Of a stretch of 64,000 bases of DNA, positions 34,506 to 43,345 are shown in pieces. Made by a program: the position numbers and the translations under genes. The notes below the pieces were generated by a model. The model had not been told where the DNA came from. It worked only from the letters and a program-made list of their open reading frames with translations, and did not search any database. Location: NCBI RefSeq assembly GCF_022483985.1, contig NZ_JAKVME010000001.1, positions 1,550,001 to 1,614,000 of the forward strand. Reading direction: 5' to 3'. The DNA is from Acetobacter sp. GTDB taxonomy: Bacteria; Pseudomonadota; Alphaproteobacteria; Acetobacterales; Acetobacteraceae. How positions within the stretch are numbered: position 1 is the stretch's first letter; each line of letters begins with the position of its first letter.

Positions 34506-35018
34506 TCAGAAATTCAGCAATACGCCCATGAAAGTTTCCTCCACCACACTCACCGGCGCGAAATCCGCCCGCTTTACGATCGCCGTGTTGCGGATCACAG
34601 GAGCCGAAGGCGGCGGTGGACTGTCGTTATTCCACAGGCGAATATTTTCCAGCGTTTCCCGACTGATGGAAAAAGGCCCTACGACACGTCCAAACGGCAC
34701 TGTGGTCGTATCCAGCTTGCGGGTCATGTCCGGCGTCAGCCTTTCCGGGGAATACCAGTTGCCTGCATGCGCCACAGCCAGATCCCCACAGAACATGGTG
34801 ACATGTCGATAGCGCAGGGACTCACCCGCCCCGAAAATACCGGCGGCGATGGCGGGTAACGGGGCATCCTCTTTGTGCTCCACCTGTACCCTCAGCCGGA
34901 CGGGCGGGACACCAAGGCCGCTTTGCTCACACCACGTCTCCAAAGCGATGGTGGCGCTGGAAGCCTTGAGCAGCACCATGTCCAGTCTGCCGATCCGGTC
35001 CAGAACGGACTCCGTCAT
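34506..35018 (-). CDS. Chorismate-lyase-like protein
   Basis: A 170-residue protein that resembles the UbiC/DUF98 chorismate lyase fold: LRYRHVTMFCGDLAVAHAGNWYSPERL, followed by a leucine/threonine stretch and VPFGRVVGPF, matches the typical order of the family's core strands and the Arg-rich product-site segment; the stretch given is broken here into pieces of the larger motif. A chorismate lyase would provide 4-hydroxybenzoate for ubiquinone, which acetic acid bacteria need in large amounts. Similarity is judged by pattern only. It overlaps the upstream methyltransferase gene by 4 bases, suggesting coupled expression. Confidence 0.5.
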   Translation of the reverse strand: MTESVLDRIGRLDMVLLKASSATIALETWCEQSGLGVPPVRLRVQVEHKEDAPLPAIAAGIFGAGESLRYRHVTMFCGDLAVAHAGNWYSPERLTPDMTRKLDTTTVPFGRVVGPFSISRETLENIRLWNNDSPPPPSAPVIRNTAIVKRADFAPVSVVEETFMGVLLNF

Positions 35019-35728
35019 CGGGCTTTCACCAGACGACGTCCCAGGCTGAATGTTCGGTTTTCTACAGTCAGCGGAACGCCTCCCCAGAGATTTTTGACAG
35101 CCTCCAGAATGACCACACCACCACAGGCGGGCAAGACCGTTTCTCCGGCACGCTCAATCGCCGTGCTGAGACGCGGACTGCGCAGAAGAGGGAATAACGG
35201 TGGATAAAGGGCCGTTTCACATGTTTCGACATGGAACATGGCTTCCTGCAACAGGCGTCGCACCTGACGCTGGGAATAAGGTGTCCCCTGCCCGAAAGGC
35301 GTCGTGTCGCTCAATGCCCAGAGGCCGCGCCGGTTGGGTACTATGACGATCAGCCTTCCATTGTCACGGAGGACTTTCCACACTGAACGCAGAAGGTCGC
35401 GGCCGGACGGCGCGGTCTCCAGCGCATGGACCATGAGAATGCGGTCAAACGACAGATCGGGGAATGGAAAGTGACTGCCGCTTACAATGCAGTCAGCCTG
35501 ATGACGGCGTAGCGCCTCCTCCTGTGGCACGTCAGGGCGAGCCGCCACCGTCAATGTCGCCTGTTCCCGCCAGCCTGAAAGAAAAGGGGCCGTGCAGCCC
35601 AGTCCGAGAAGATCAAGCCCCCGGACATCCGTCCACCGGGCCGTCAGGCGTCGGGCAAGAAGCCGCACGACCCCGGCGCCCGCCGATGTGTCATAGAATA
35701 TGTCAGCAGAACGAACTTCATCGAGCAT
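35015..35728 (-). CDS. SAM-dependent methyltransferase
   Basis: A 237-residue class I methyltransferase. The SAM site is degenerate but visible (VRGLDLLGLGCTAPFL, residues 35-50), followed by the acidic LSFDRILMVHALETA motif and RDLLRSVWKVLRDNGRLIVIVPNRRG, which are motif post-I/II/III positions of the Methyltransf_11 family. The gene diverges from gloB with 52 bases between, an arrangement I recall from other Alphaproteobacteria. It overlaps the chorismate-lyase-like gene. The methyl acceptor is unknown. Confidence 0.82.
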   Translation of the reverse strand: MLDEVRSADIFYDTSAGAGVVRLLARRLTARWTDVRGLDLLGLGCTAPFLSGWREQATLTVAARPDVPQEEALRRHQADCIVSGSHFPFPDLSFDRILMVHALETAPSGRDLLRSVWKVLRDNGRLIVIVPNRRGLWALSDTTPFGQGTPYSQRQVRRLLQEAMFHVETCETALYPPLFPLLRSPRLSTAIERAGETVLPACGGVVILEAVKNLWGGVPLTVENRTFSLGRRLVKAR

Positions 35729-35780
35729 GGCGCGTACAGTATCATAATGCTCCCAGACGCAGCACTACCGGAGTCCCGCC

Positions 35781-36506
35781 ATGTCGATCACCGTTCTGCC
35801 CATTCCGGCCCTTTCCGATAATTACGTCTGGATGCTGACGGACACGGAAACCGGCATGGTCGCCGTGGTCGACCCCGGCGAATGCGCTCCGGTCCGGGCA
35901 GCCATTGAAGCCCACGGCGGGCGGCTCGACGGCATTTTTCTGACCCATCATCATGCCGATCATACAGGCGGTGCCGAAACCCTGCGTGACCGTTACGGCG
36001 CCCGCATTATCGGCGCGGTAGCCGATGCAGCCCGCCTCCCTGCCCTTGATCAGGCCGTGAAGGCCGGGGATTGGGTCACATTCGGCGACAGTCAGGCACT
36101 GGTTCTGGAAACACCGGGACATACTCTGGGACATATTGCCTACTACTTCGACGATCCCGCCTCGCTTTTCTGCGGCGACACGCTGTTCAGTCTTGGATGT
36201 GGCCGTCTGTTTGAAGGTACGCCGGACCAGCTATACGCCAGCCTGCGCGCGTTCGACGCCCTGCCGGACGAAACGCTGGTTTACTGCGGCCATGAATACA
36301 CGGCGTCCAATGCGCGCTTCGCCCTTTCCGTGTCTCCTGACAACACGGCGCTCCAGCACCGTGCTGAAGAAGTCTCCCGGTTGAGAGCAGAAGGTCTGTC
36401 AACCGTTCCCTCCACTCTCGGGTCGGAGCGGGCATGCAACCCTTTCCTGCGGGCCACATCAGCAGCGGAGTTGGGCAGGCTACGCCGACAGAAAGATCAG
36501 GCATGA
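35781..36506 (+). CDS. gloB: Hydroxyacylglutathione hydrolase (glyoxalase II)
   Basis: Hydrolyses S-lactoylglutathione to lactate and glutathione, completing methylglyoxal detoxification. The 241-residue metallo-beta-lactamase-fold protein has the di-metal motif THHHADHTGG (residues about 54-63), the later ligands in TPGHTLGHIAY and FCGDTLFSLGCGRLFEG, and YCGHEYTASNARFAL for the glutathione-binding end. Start at ATG 35781. D-lactate made here could feed lactate oxidation pathways. Confidence 0.94.
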   Translation: MSITVLPIPALSDNYVWMLTDTETGMVAVVDPGECAPVRAAIEAHGGRLDGIFLTHHHADHTGGAETLRDRYGARIIGAVADAARLPALDQAVKAGDWVTFGDSQALVLETPGHTLGHIAYYFDDPASLFCGDTLFSLGCGRLFEGTPDQLYASLRAFDALPDETLVYCGHEYTASNARFALSVSPDNTALQHRAEEVSRLRAEGLSTVPSTLGSERACNPFLRATSAAELGRLRRQKDQA

Positions 36507-36946
36507 ATTCAAGGCCGTAAATATCTCGTTCCTATTGGACAAATCCTTACACCATAAATGATTTTCCGATGACACCCGATGTGGTTTCTTCCGTTTTTCA
36601 TGCTGCAACCAGCTTGCCGCAGTTGATGAAACCGATACCTCTCCGCCCCAGTCCGAATCACGGATAAGGCGATAAGTGCATTTCAGGAAACAGACGATGG
36701 GTACAACATCGTTATCAATCCCGCACCATCGCGGCAGAGTTCCTTTCAGACGTCCATATGCTGCAACATTTGGAGGATATTCCGGACATAGTCGCCGCAC
36801 TGGGCACACCACGCCTTCATCTGCCCTGTGCAGACATCACGACATATTAAAACGGCACAGTGTTGAGTGGAGGCAACGACAGCACCCGCTACCGCTGCCA
36901 GACAACGCGCTTCGCAACCAGTCTGACCAGTGGACCGACTGTAAAA
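36507..36946. other. Intergenic region between convergent gloB and the DUF2125-like gene
   Basis: A 440-base gap, long for two convergent genes. Reverse frame 36480-36812 and forward frame 36676-37065 are open but have no Shine-Dalgarno or domain. The base composition is closer to decayed coding DNA than to AT-rich spacer. I could not tie it to any transposase. Confidence 0.4.
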
Positions 36947-38116
36947 TCACTGATGGAGGAAAGACTGTCCGTCTTTTCCTGATCGCCACGCTTCCAGCAA
37001 GGTCGCAGCGGGCAAAGCCCCGACCATCCACTCGCCGTTTCTCAGCCTCAACGGCAGATCAATGATCGTGTCAGGAGCAGCAGAATCCCCGGCTTTCTGC
37101 ACGTCTGAAAGCGGCTGAAGGTTTCCCTGCGCCCTGAAACGCTCGATCAGCAGAGTCATGCGACGCACATCCGGAGTGACCGCACGAGCCGCAACCATCG
37201 CATCAACGATTTTTTCCAGACCATGTAAGGTAAGGTCGAAATCGCCGACTGCATCATGCTGGAGAACAAGTTTTCCCGTGACAGAAAAAGAAGCCGCTCC
37301 AAACCGCGCCTCCCCAATATGCACTGTCAGTTTCCGGTCTTCCTCCTGCATCCCAGTAGCAGAAAAGGCCACATGCACGCGCTCGGCCAGATTACCGACA
37401 CCGGGCCATGCGACAGGCAGGGAAACAGACGAAATCGTCATATCCGCGGCCATTCCTTCGACACGACTCTGTTTCAGATACCATACCGTTCTGCCCTGAA
37501 GTTTTTTCAACCCGATACTGAACGGAAGCATCGGGTCCGCGAACCGGAAAGGCATCGCATGCACTTCTAGCCGGTCATCGTCCGCTGAAAGAGATGCGTG
37601 AATTTCTTTTCCATCATCAACCGGAAAAGCAGTCGCACGGACGCCATTACCGGTCAGCCTGAACGCCAGATCCGGATGGTCGGGATCATGACCCAGCAAG
37701 AGTGCCTGTGGTCCTGTAAAATCCATTCTGACTGAAGAGGAAAACGGTCCGGTGGGAGACAGGATCACGGCGTCACCACCATACACCAGATGCGAGTCTT
37801 TCAGGGGGCCTTCCAGACGGACGTCACGCAGCGTCACCTGCCACGGGACGGAAAAGGGACTGAACCCCGACACCCGCCATGAAACAGTCCAACCCTGCTT
37901 CAGAAAGCTGACACGTTCTGCATCAATCTTCCTGATAAGCCCCTGTCTGGCGACCATCATCCCGGCGCAGGCCATCACAACCAGAACGAGAACAGATCCA
38001 AAGACTGCAAGAAGACGGATGTGCTGTTTCAGTTGATACTTCCCTTTTCTGCCATGATCGTTACTCAGGCCTGCACCACACCACAGTTCAAGCCGACAGG
38101 CAGCGGAGCCGTTCAA
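36947..38116 (-). CDS. DUF2125-like membrane-anchored periplasmic protein
   Basis: A protein of about 389 residues with one transmembrane helix near its N-terminus (LLAVFGSVLVLVVMACAGMMV) and a large periplasmic beta-rich domain. GWTVSWRVSGFSPFSVPWQVTL followed by LRDVRLEGP matches the opening of DUF2125 (pattern judged by eye, shown in part). DUF2125 proteins are common in Alphaproteobacteria and of unknown role. The start is uncertain: the frame opens at ATG 38191, but TTG at 38116 has AGAGGA at good spacing, and no ATG or GTG lies between that and the helix. Confidence 0.65.
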   Translation of the reverse strand: MNGSAACRLELWCGAGLSNDHGRKGKYQLKQHIRLLAVFGSVLVLVVMACAGMMVARQGLIRKIDAERVSFLKQGWTVSWRVSGFSPFSVPWQVTLRDVRLEGPLKDSHLVYGGDAVILSPTGPFSSSVRMDFTGPQALLLGHDPDHPDLAFRLTGNGVRATAFPVDDGKEIHASLSADDDRLEVHAMPFRFADPMLPFSIGLKKLQGRTVWYLKQSRVEGMAADMTISSVSLPVAWPGVGNLAERVHVAFSATGMQEEDRKLTVHIGEARFGAASFSVTGKLVLQHDAVGDFDLTLHGLEKIVDAMVAARAVTPDVRRMTLLIERFRAQGNLQPLSDVQKAGDSAAPDTIIDLPLRLRNGEWMVGALPAATLLEAWRSGKDGQSFLHQ

Positions 38117-38160
38117 TAAAATCCTCTGCACATATGAGGATCGGTATGGATCGGGGAAAC

Positions 38161-38411
38161 TTATCCACAATTCATCAGCCGAAGCATCCACGTTTCAGGA
38201 AGAGCAGTTTTCCTTGAAACATCCGGAAAGAATATTATCATACGATTGTATAAATTTATAGAAATCCGCAGTATTCTGCCAAAAAATCGTACCGTTGTGT
38301 TTTATGCGAGAAACAGGCTTGACTTCATTGAAGCATGGGAAAAGCGGGAGATTTTACGGATCCCGCTTTCTACGTTCGAAGCCGCCATTTTATCCCACAG
38401 AGTTATCCACA
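38161..38411. other. Intergenic region with two consensus DnaA boxes and an AT-rich core
   Basis: TTATCCACA, the strong DnaA-box consensus, occurs at 38161-38169 and again at 38403-38411. A near-match TTATCCCACA lies at 38390-38399. Between them is an AT-rich stretch (about 38225-38290, with TTGTATAAATTTATAG). An inverted repeat AAAGCGGGA (38341-38349) / TCCCGCTTT (38361-38369) is also inside and can act as the terminator of plsC on the reverse strand. The arrangement could be a replication origin, a DnaA titration site or a DnaA-regulated promoter. Confidence 0.45.
38341..38369 (-). terminator. Putative terminator downstream of plsC
   Basis: A 9-bp stem AAAGCGGGA / TCCCGCTTT with an 11-base loop, 70 bases after the plsC stop; on the reverse strand TTT and then TCCC follow the second arm. 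Moderate support. Confidence 0.45.
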
Positions 38412-38439
38412 GGAAAGATTTTCTGAGGATTCAAGAGTT

Positions 38440-39156
38440 TCAGGCTCCCATACGGTCCTGCTCTTCCCTCCAGACCCGCTCAATCGCCTGAAGCATCTCT
38501 CCGCGCCCGGCGCCCTGCACCGGGTCACCGATAACGACCGAAATGGTTCCCGCACGCTTGAGAAAGCCCCTGTTGGGCCAGCAGAGCCCGGAATTGGTCG
38601 CGACAGGATAGACCGGCAGGCCGGTGTGCCGCGCCATGGCGACGATCCCCGGCTTGAGGGGAACCGTCTCTCCGTAGGCCATACGGGTGCCTTCCGGAAA
38701 AATGATCATCTGCCGTCCCTCGGCCGCCGCCCGCTCGGTTTCCTTCAGCAGATTGCGCATCGCCCTGCTCCCGCCCTCGCGCTGAACGGGAATCATGCCC
38801 GTAAGCTTCAGCATCGGCCCGACGAGCGGCACTTTCAGCAGTTCTTCCTTCATGATGTAGGTAGGCTTCGGGACGAGATTCATCCAGACCAGCGTGTCGA
38901 ACGCCGACTGATGCTGGGATGCGATGATGAACGGCCTGTCCGGAGGCAATTTGTCCAGCCCCTCGATATGCGTACGGATACCGCAGCAGAAACGACCGCC
39001 CGCCAGATAGAGTCGCGCCCAGAGCTTCGCATAAGGCATCGCGTACCGTGGCGCGAACAGGCGCACAGGCATGGCCGCCCACCCCATCAGAACGGAAATG
39101 ACGATGATATAGATCCGGAACAGGGCAGAACGGATCACTCTCATGACAGGGCTCAT
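38440..39156 (-). CDS. plsC: 1-acyl-sn-glycerol-3-phosphate acyltransferase (PlsC family)
   Basis: Acylates lysophosphatidate to phosphatidate at the inner membrane. The 238-residue protein has the catalytic HX4D motif in HQSAFD, the substrate-binding FPEGTRMAYGE and the IPVQREGGSRAM segment, after an N-terminal hydrophobic helix (IYIIVISVLMGWAAM). Two in-frame ATGs, 39156 and 39144, lie in a 12-bp tandem repeat; the first has GGGAGC at suitable distance. The frame is open to 39348, but that part overlaps psd upstream sequence and is unlikely. The gene is divergent from psd, so phospholipid genes cluster here. Confidence 0.9.
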   Translation of the reverse strand: MSPVMRVIRSALFRIYIIVISVLMGWAAMPVRLFAPRYAMPYAKLWARLYLAGGRFCCGIRTHIEGLDKLPPDRPFIIASQHQSAFDTLVWMNLVPKPTYIMKEELLKVPLVGPMLKLTGMIPVQREGGSRAMRNLLKETERAAAEGRQMIIFPEGTRMAYGETVPLKPGIVAMARHTGLPVYPVATNSGLCWPNRGFLKRAGTISVVIGDPVQGAGRGEMLQAIERVWREEQDRMGA

Positions 39157-39163
39157 GACAGGG
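39140..39163. repeat. 12-bp tandem duplication containing the plsC start codon
   Basis: CTCATGACAGGG occurs twice in direct succession (39140-39151, 39152-39163). Each copy carries an in-frame plsC ATG on the reverse strand. Confidence 0.9.
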
Positions 39164-39325
39164 CTCCCGGCTGGGCCTCGCGGCTGGATTGACGAGCTTT
39201 TCCGGTGCGCTCCCGCGGATCGGACAGGTGCGGATGGAGACCAGAAAAGCCCGAATGACGCAAGCCGGAGCCGGAATGTCACCTTTCTCTTGATTCCGCA
39301 GCGATGAACGGCCAAGAACGGGAAC

Positions 39326-40021
39326 ATGTCACTCCTAGGCTCTCTCAAGTTCGTCCTTTCCCGCCCGCATCGCGAGGCCTATCCGTTCCTTGGCGTCTCC
39401 GGCGCCGTGACGGTCGCCGCCCGCTATCTTGGCTGGCGCCGCAACTGCCCGGTTTCCCGGGGGATCGGCACCGTCAGCGGCCTGTTCTTCGGATTCTGCC
39501 TTTACTTCTTCCGTGACCCGGAACGGATCGCACCCGCGCGGGAAGGTCTGGTTCTGGCCCCGGCTGACGGGCGGATCGTGTCGATCGAAAAGATCGCCCC
39601 TCCCATCGAACTCGGCATGGGCGAGACACCCGTCTGGCGGGTCGCCACGTTCCTGTCCGTGCTGGATGTGCATGTGAACCGTATGCCGGTCGCCGGAACC
39701 GTCACGCGCATTGCCTACCATGAGGGCAAGTTCCTCAATGCCAGCCTCGACAAGGCTTCGACGGACAATGAACGCAACGCCATGAGCATCACGCTGCCGG
39801 ACGGCCGCATGGTCGCCGTAGTGCAGATTGCCGGGCTGATCGCCCGCCGCATCGTCTGTTCGGTCAAGCCGGGCGAGCGTCTGGAAGCCGGTGAGCGGTT
39901 CGGTCTGATCCGCTTCGGTTCGCGCACGGACGTTTATCTCCCGCCCGGTGTCGAGCCGCTGGTGGAAGTCGGTCAGACCATGATCGGCGGCGAGACGGTC
40001 GTGGCCGAGCTTGACGCCTGA
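39326..40021 (+). CDS. psd: Phosphatidylserine decarboxylase proenzyme
   Basis: Converts phosphatidylserine to phosphatidylethanolamine at the inner membrane, using a pyruvoyl group made by self-cleavage. The 231-residue length identifies the short, type II-like form common in Alphaproteobacteria. A hydrophobic segment lies near residues 50-62 ([11 protein letters not shown]); the active region includes [24 protein letters not shown] and, near the end, [13 protein letters not shown] with cleavage expected between Gly198 and Ser199 (the family usually has LGST; here FGSR). Downstream is pssA, the gene for the preceding step, 47 bases on. Confidence 0.93.
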   Translation: MSLLGSLKFVLSRPHREAYPFLGVSGAVTVAARYLGWRRNCPVSRGIGTVSGLFFGFCLYFFRDPERIAPAREGLVLAPADGRIVSIEKIAPPIELGMGETPVWRVATFLSVLDVHVNRMPVAGTVTRIAYHEGKFLNASLDKASTDNERNAMSITLPDGRMVAVVQIAGLIARRIVCSVKPGERLEAGERFGLIRFGSRTDVYLPPGVEPLVEVGQTMIGGETVVAELDA

Positions 40022-40068
40022 TCCAGTGCTGCTCCGTCTTTTCCCCGTGATACGGGAGCATTGTGTTC

Positions 40069-40938
40069 ATGGCTGAAAGCGTAAGACGCAGGCGTCGCCG
40101 CCTGCGCGGGAGCCGTCCTGCCCGGGCGCGTGTGCGCGGGCCATCCTTCAATCGGCTCATCCCCAATCTGCTGACCATGCTGGGGCTTTGCAGCGGCCTG
40201 ATGGGCATGCGATTCGCGCTTGATGGCCGTTTTCATCATGCCGCCCTTGCCCTGCTGGCCTCGGCGATCATCGACGGCCTCGATGGCCGCATCGCACGTC
40301 TTCTGCGCGGCTCCACCCGCTTCGGCGCCGAGTTCGACAGTCTTTCCGACTTCCTCTGCTTCGGTGTGGCCCCTTCCTTCGTCCTCTATCTCTGGGCGCT
40401 GAAAGATGCCGGCCGTTACTCGTTCCTGCCCGGTATTCTGTTCACCGTCTGCATGGCGCTGCGTCTGGCCCGCTTCAACGCCAGCCTCGACGGCGAGGAA
40501 GAGCGTCCGAAATATGCGAGCAATTTCTTCACCGGCGTTCCGGCTCCGGCTGGCGCTGGGCTGGCGCTTTTCCCTCTCTTTCTGGGGCTTGAGGCGGAAA
40601 AGCTCGGCTATACCAGCCTCTACGAGATGACCCGTCTGCCCTGGCTGCCCATAGTGAGTCTGATCGGGACCGGCTTCCTGCTGGTATCCACCCTGCCTGT
40701 CTGGTCCTTCAAGAACTTCAAGGTGCCCGCCAAATATGTCCTTCCCATGATGCTGGGCATAGGCGCTTACCTCGTCGCTCTCGTAGCGGACCCATGGGGC
40801 GTTCTGGCGGGCATGGGCGTCGTTTATATCGCTCTGCTGCCTGTCAGCAGAATGAGTTTTCAGAGACTCAGAAGAGCCGCTGAAGCCTTGCAGGAAGACG
40901 AGGATGAGACGCTGCCGGAACATGCGGCCCGCCAGTAA
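40069..40938 (+). CDS. pssA: CDP-diacylglycerol-serine O-phosphatidyltransferase
   Basis: Makes phosphatidylserine from CDP-diacylglycerol and serine, the substrate of the Psd encoded just upstream. The 289-residue membrane protein has a very basic N-terminus (VRRRRRRLRGSRPARARVRG) and the CDP-alcohol phosphatidyltransferase signature DGLDGRIAR-x8-GAEFDSLSD at about residues 70-95, with multiple transmembrane helices. ATG at 40069 is used, with CGGGAG upstream; a GTG at 40063 is an alternative. The charged C-terminus extends past the last helix (residues 265-289). Confidence 0.92.
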   Translation: MAESVRRRRRRLRGSRPARARVRGPSFNRLIPNLLTMLGLCSGLMGMRFALDGRFHHAALALLASAIIDGLDGRIARLLRGSTRFGAEFDSLSDFLCFGVAPSFVLYLWALKDAGRYSFLPGILFTVCMALRLARFNASLDGEEERPKYASNFFTGVPAPAGAGLALFPLFLGLEAEKLGYTSLYEMTRLPWLPIVSLIGTGFLLVSTLPVWSFKNFKVPAKYVLPMMLGIGAYLVALVADPWGVLAGMGVVYIALLPVSRMSFQRLRRAAEALQEDEDETLPEHAARQ

Positions 40939-41169
40939 CACCAGCGGCCTTACGGCGTGATTTTTATGCGGGTTTGCGTGCCCCTTGAAGGGACCACAGT
41001 CCCCTTCACCCCAATGTACTGGCGATAAACAGTCTCTGAAGGCCCGGCTTTGGCGGGGGCCGGGACAACACCCCGTCAATCTCTCCCGCAAAAAGGATCA
41101 GTCCATAGGACGGTTGGATGAGAAGCAAAGCGTCCCAGATACACACGCCCGACGTAAGACCGGATGGAC

Positions 41170-41658
41170 TTACGCGTCCATGACGGGCGCAGGTGTGGGG
41201 GAGAGAAGGCTTACGATCCCCTGCAGGATGGCATCGGGCGTCGGAGGGCAGCCGGGGATGGCGCAATCCACCGAGGCCCGCTTCTCCAGCCCTCCGAGAA
41301 CAGCGTAATTCTCGGCGAACGGTCCTCCGTCAATCGCGCAGGCTCCGACCGCCAGCAGGCCTTTCGGCTGAGGCATGGCTTCCCATGCGGCCTTGACCAC
41401 GGGAGCCTGCATCCGGGTGCAGGTGCCGGTCACAAGCAGCATATCCGCAAGTCGGGGCGCGTCCGTGAACACAATTCCCGCTTCAGCCAGACCGTAATCA
41501 CCCTTCCTGAGAGCCTCGATCTCAAGACTACAGGCCTCGCAGCCACCGCTGTCCACATGAAAGAAAACCAGCGGAGAACGGGAGACAACCGGCGGCAGAG
41601 CGGGACCGGATGGCGCAAGCAGGGAGGTGAACAGTGCACGGATCAGAACAGTCGACAC
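41170..41658 (-). CDS. NuoB/HyfI-like small [4Fe-4S] subunit of an Ehr-type complex
   Basis: A 162-residue protein like complex I NuoB and the small subunit of group 4 hydrogenases, which carries the proximal [4Fe-4S] cluster next to the large subunit. All four cluster ligands appear present: C40 and C43 in CEAC, C107 in GACA and C137 in PGCPP. CEAC, with spaced cysteines, is the hydrogenase-like rather than the NuoB (CC) pattern. It is the last gene of the operon, 55 bases after the large-subunit gene. Electron transfer in or out of the complex thus remains plausible although no ferredoxin-type subunit is encoded. Confidence 0.82.
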   Translation of the reverse strand: MSTVLIRALFTSLLAPSGPALPPVVSRSPLVFFHVDSGGCEACSLEIEALRKGDYGLAEAGIVFTDAPRLADMLLVTGTCTRMQAPVVKAAWEAMPQPKGLLAVGACAIDGGPFAENYAVLGGLEKRASVDCAIPGCPPTPDAILQGIVSLLSPTPAPVMDA

Positions 41659-41713
41659 GGTAACCTCCTCCCTTCCGGCTTGTCACAGACATGAAACAGC
41701 CGCAGGAGTATCC

Positions 41714-43345
41714 TTACAGATCAACAGCCGCGACCGAAACACCGAACGAACAGCGCACGGCATCAAATCTGGAAGGGCAGCCTCCCGAAAGCGCCATCTC
41801 CTGCACGTCCTGCAACACACCCGCAGGATCAGCGATGAACGTGCGCTCCACACGCCCTTCCCGCAAAATCACAACGTGACAGATCAGTCCGTCCGGCCCT
41901 TCAACGGCGGCATACCCCTCGCAGCGTTCATGAGGAACCTTGACCGGGCTGAGAAATGACAACGGCCCGGATTCACTCTCAACCGTAAACATGGCTCCGA
42001 AAGCGGCAATCATCCGCAGACTTTCCGCAATATCCTCAAGACGGATACGGCAACGGGCAGCGGCATCGCCCTCAATCGTGACGGGAGTGCGGATTCGCAC
42101 GCTTGAATACGCTTCCATGGACTGGCGCAGATCGGCTCCCCTGCCGCAACTCCGACCAACCGCGCCGCCCAGAACGAGATCATCCGCCAGCCGCCTCGGC
42201 ACCACTCCCTCACCGACCAGACCGGACGTCACAACGCCGGTTGCCTGCCAGAGCGCCTGCATATCGGGAAAGTCTCCCGTCCCGAAGACGGCGATTTCCT
42301 CGCAGAGGGCTCTGAGCCCATCGAGAACGACATCCTGATGCACCTGTTCATGCCCGGAAACAGCAAGCGTAACGCCACCCGGCACCACGCAGTCCAGCAA
42401 CAGACGCCGTCCGATGGTCGCCTGACAGACGCGGGAAAGGATGTCGCGCGCCTTGTAGAGTCGGGCTGCCAGCATCTCCGCTCCAGCGGCATCCGCTGTC
42501 CGCGCCAGCCAGATGAGATGCGTATGAACCCGCTCGATCTCACACAACATCGCACGGATATGTCCGACCATCGGCGTGACCGTCACGCCTGCCGCCTGTT
42601 CGACTGCAGCGCTGAAAGCCCATTGATGCGCCAGCGTCGCGCCCACATGGATTCGCCCACTCAACCCCGCCGCGTCAGCAAGCGGGACTCCCGCCATCCG
42701 CGCTTCCATGCCCCGATGCGCAAAGCCGGTCAGGGTCTCGACGGTACGGATCCGCCCGTTTGCGACACCAAGGCGAAAATGCACAGGTCCCTCAGCGCCA
42801 CCGGATGCCGGTCCACGCGAAAAAACCATTCCCTGTGCCGCGACCAGCGGGTCCGGCGCGGAAAACTCCGGCATGTCGGTCATGCCCGAGGCTGGCACCG
42901 GTCGTTTCACCAGTGGAGCCGTCACCGTCCACGCACCACGATCCACCAGCGGTCGTGTGTCCGCCGCGTCCATGGCCTCGACGCCCCACAGGTCGCGGAT
43001 CATCCGCTCGAACGGCGCGGTCCGATGGCGGATCGCTGAAAAACCGCGATAACGGGGGCCGTCCAGCACCAGAGACGCCATCAGCGGTCTCAACCCGACC
43101 TCGCCCCCCGGCACGCCGTCATTGAAAAAAGCATGCACAGACCGACCGTCACACCAGAGCCCCAGCAAGGTCGCCGGATCGTCACGCAGACGCTCCACCA
43201 GATCGAACCATGTGTCTTCGGTCAGTTCAAAACGCCATGACGTTTCGGTTTTTCGGCCACTCCGAATGAGTGTCCGCACGGAGGGCGCAGACGTGTCCTG
43301 AACAGCCAGAGCACCGCCGCCGAACAGGATGGGTGGAATGCTCAT
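41714..43345 (-). CDS. NuoC-NuoD fusion (HyfG/HycE-like large subunit) without NiFe ligands
   Basis: A 543-residue fusion. Residues about 30-135 are a NuoC-like domain (FERMIRDLWGVEAMDAADTRPL matches the NuoC signature, in part); residues 160-543 are NuoD/hydrogenase-large-subunit-like with HRGMEARMAG at 210-219. The first NiFe motif, normally RxCGxC, reads SGRIHVGATLAHQW at about 229-242, with no cysteine, and the C-terminal DPCxxC is absent: the end is VRCSFGVSVAAVDL. It therefore cannot hold a NiFe site. This matches the Ehr class described in the literature, whose reaction is unknown. Coupled by ATGA to the gene before it. Confidence 0.85.
   Translation of the reverse strand: MSIPPILFGGGALAVQDTSAPSVRTLIRSGRKTETSWRFELTEDTWFDLVERLRDDPATLLGLWCDGRSVHAFFNDGVPGGEVGLRPLMASLVLDGPRYRGFSAIRHRTAPFERMIRDLWGVEAMDAADTRPLVDRGAWTVTAPLVKRPVPASGMTDMPEFSAPDPLVAAQGMVFSRGPASGGAEGPVHFRLGVANGRIRTVETLTGFAHRGMEARMAGVPLADAAGLSGRIHVGATLAHQWAFSAAVEQAAGVTVTPMVGHIRAMLCEIERVHTHLIWLARTADAAGAEMLAARLYKARDILSRVCQATIGRRLLLDCVVPGGVTLAVSGHEQVHQDVVLDGLRALCEEIAVFGTGDFPDMQALWQATGVVTSGLVGEGVVPRRLADDLVLGGAVGRSCGRGADLRQSMEAYSSVRIRTPVTIEGDAAARCRIRLEDIAESLRMIAAFGAMFTVESESGPLSFLSPVKVPHERCEGYAAVEGPDGLICHVVILREGRVERTFIADPAGVLQDVQEMALSGGCPSRFDAVRCSFGVSVAAVDL

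Noticed and set aside
36507-36946. A remnant insertion sequence between gloB and the DUF2125-like gene
   Set aside because: The gap is long, but I see no terminal inverted repeat, no target duplication and no transposase motif in any frame.
41000-41169. A gene in the spacer between pssA and the NuoB-like gene
   Set aside because: Short forward and reverse frames are open there but only as extensions overlapping the NuoB-like gene; no start signal or motif. A weak hairpin (about 40986-41004) is the only structure.
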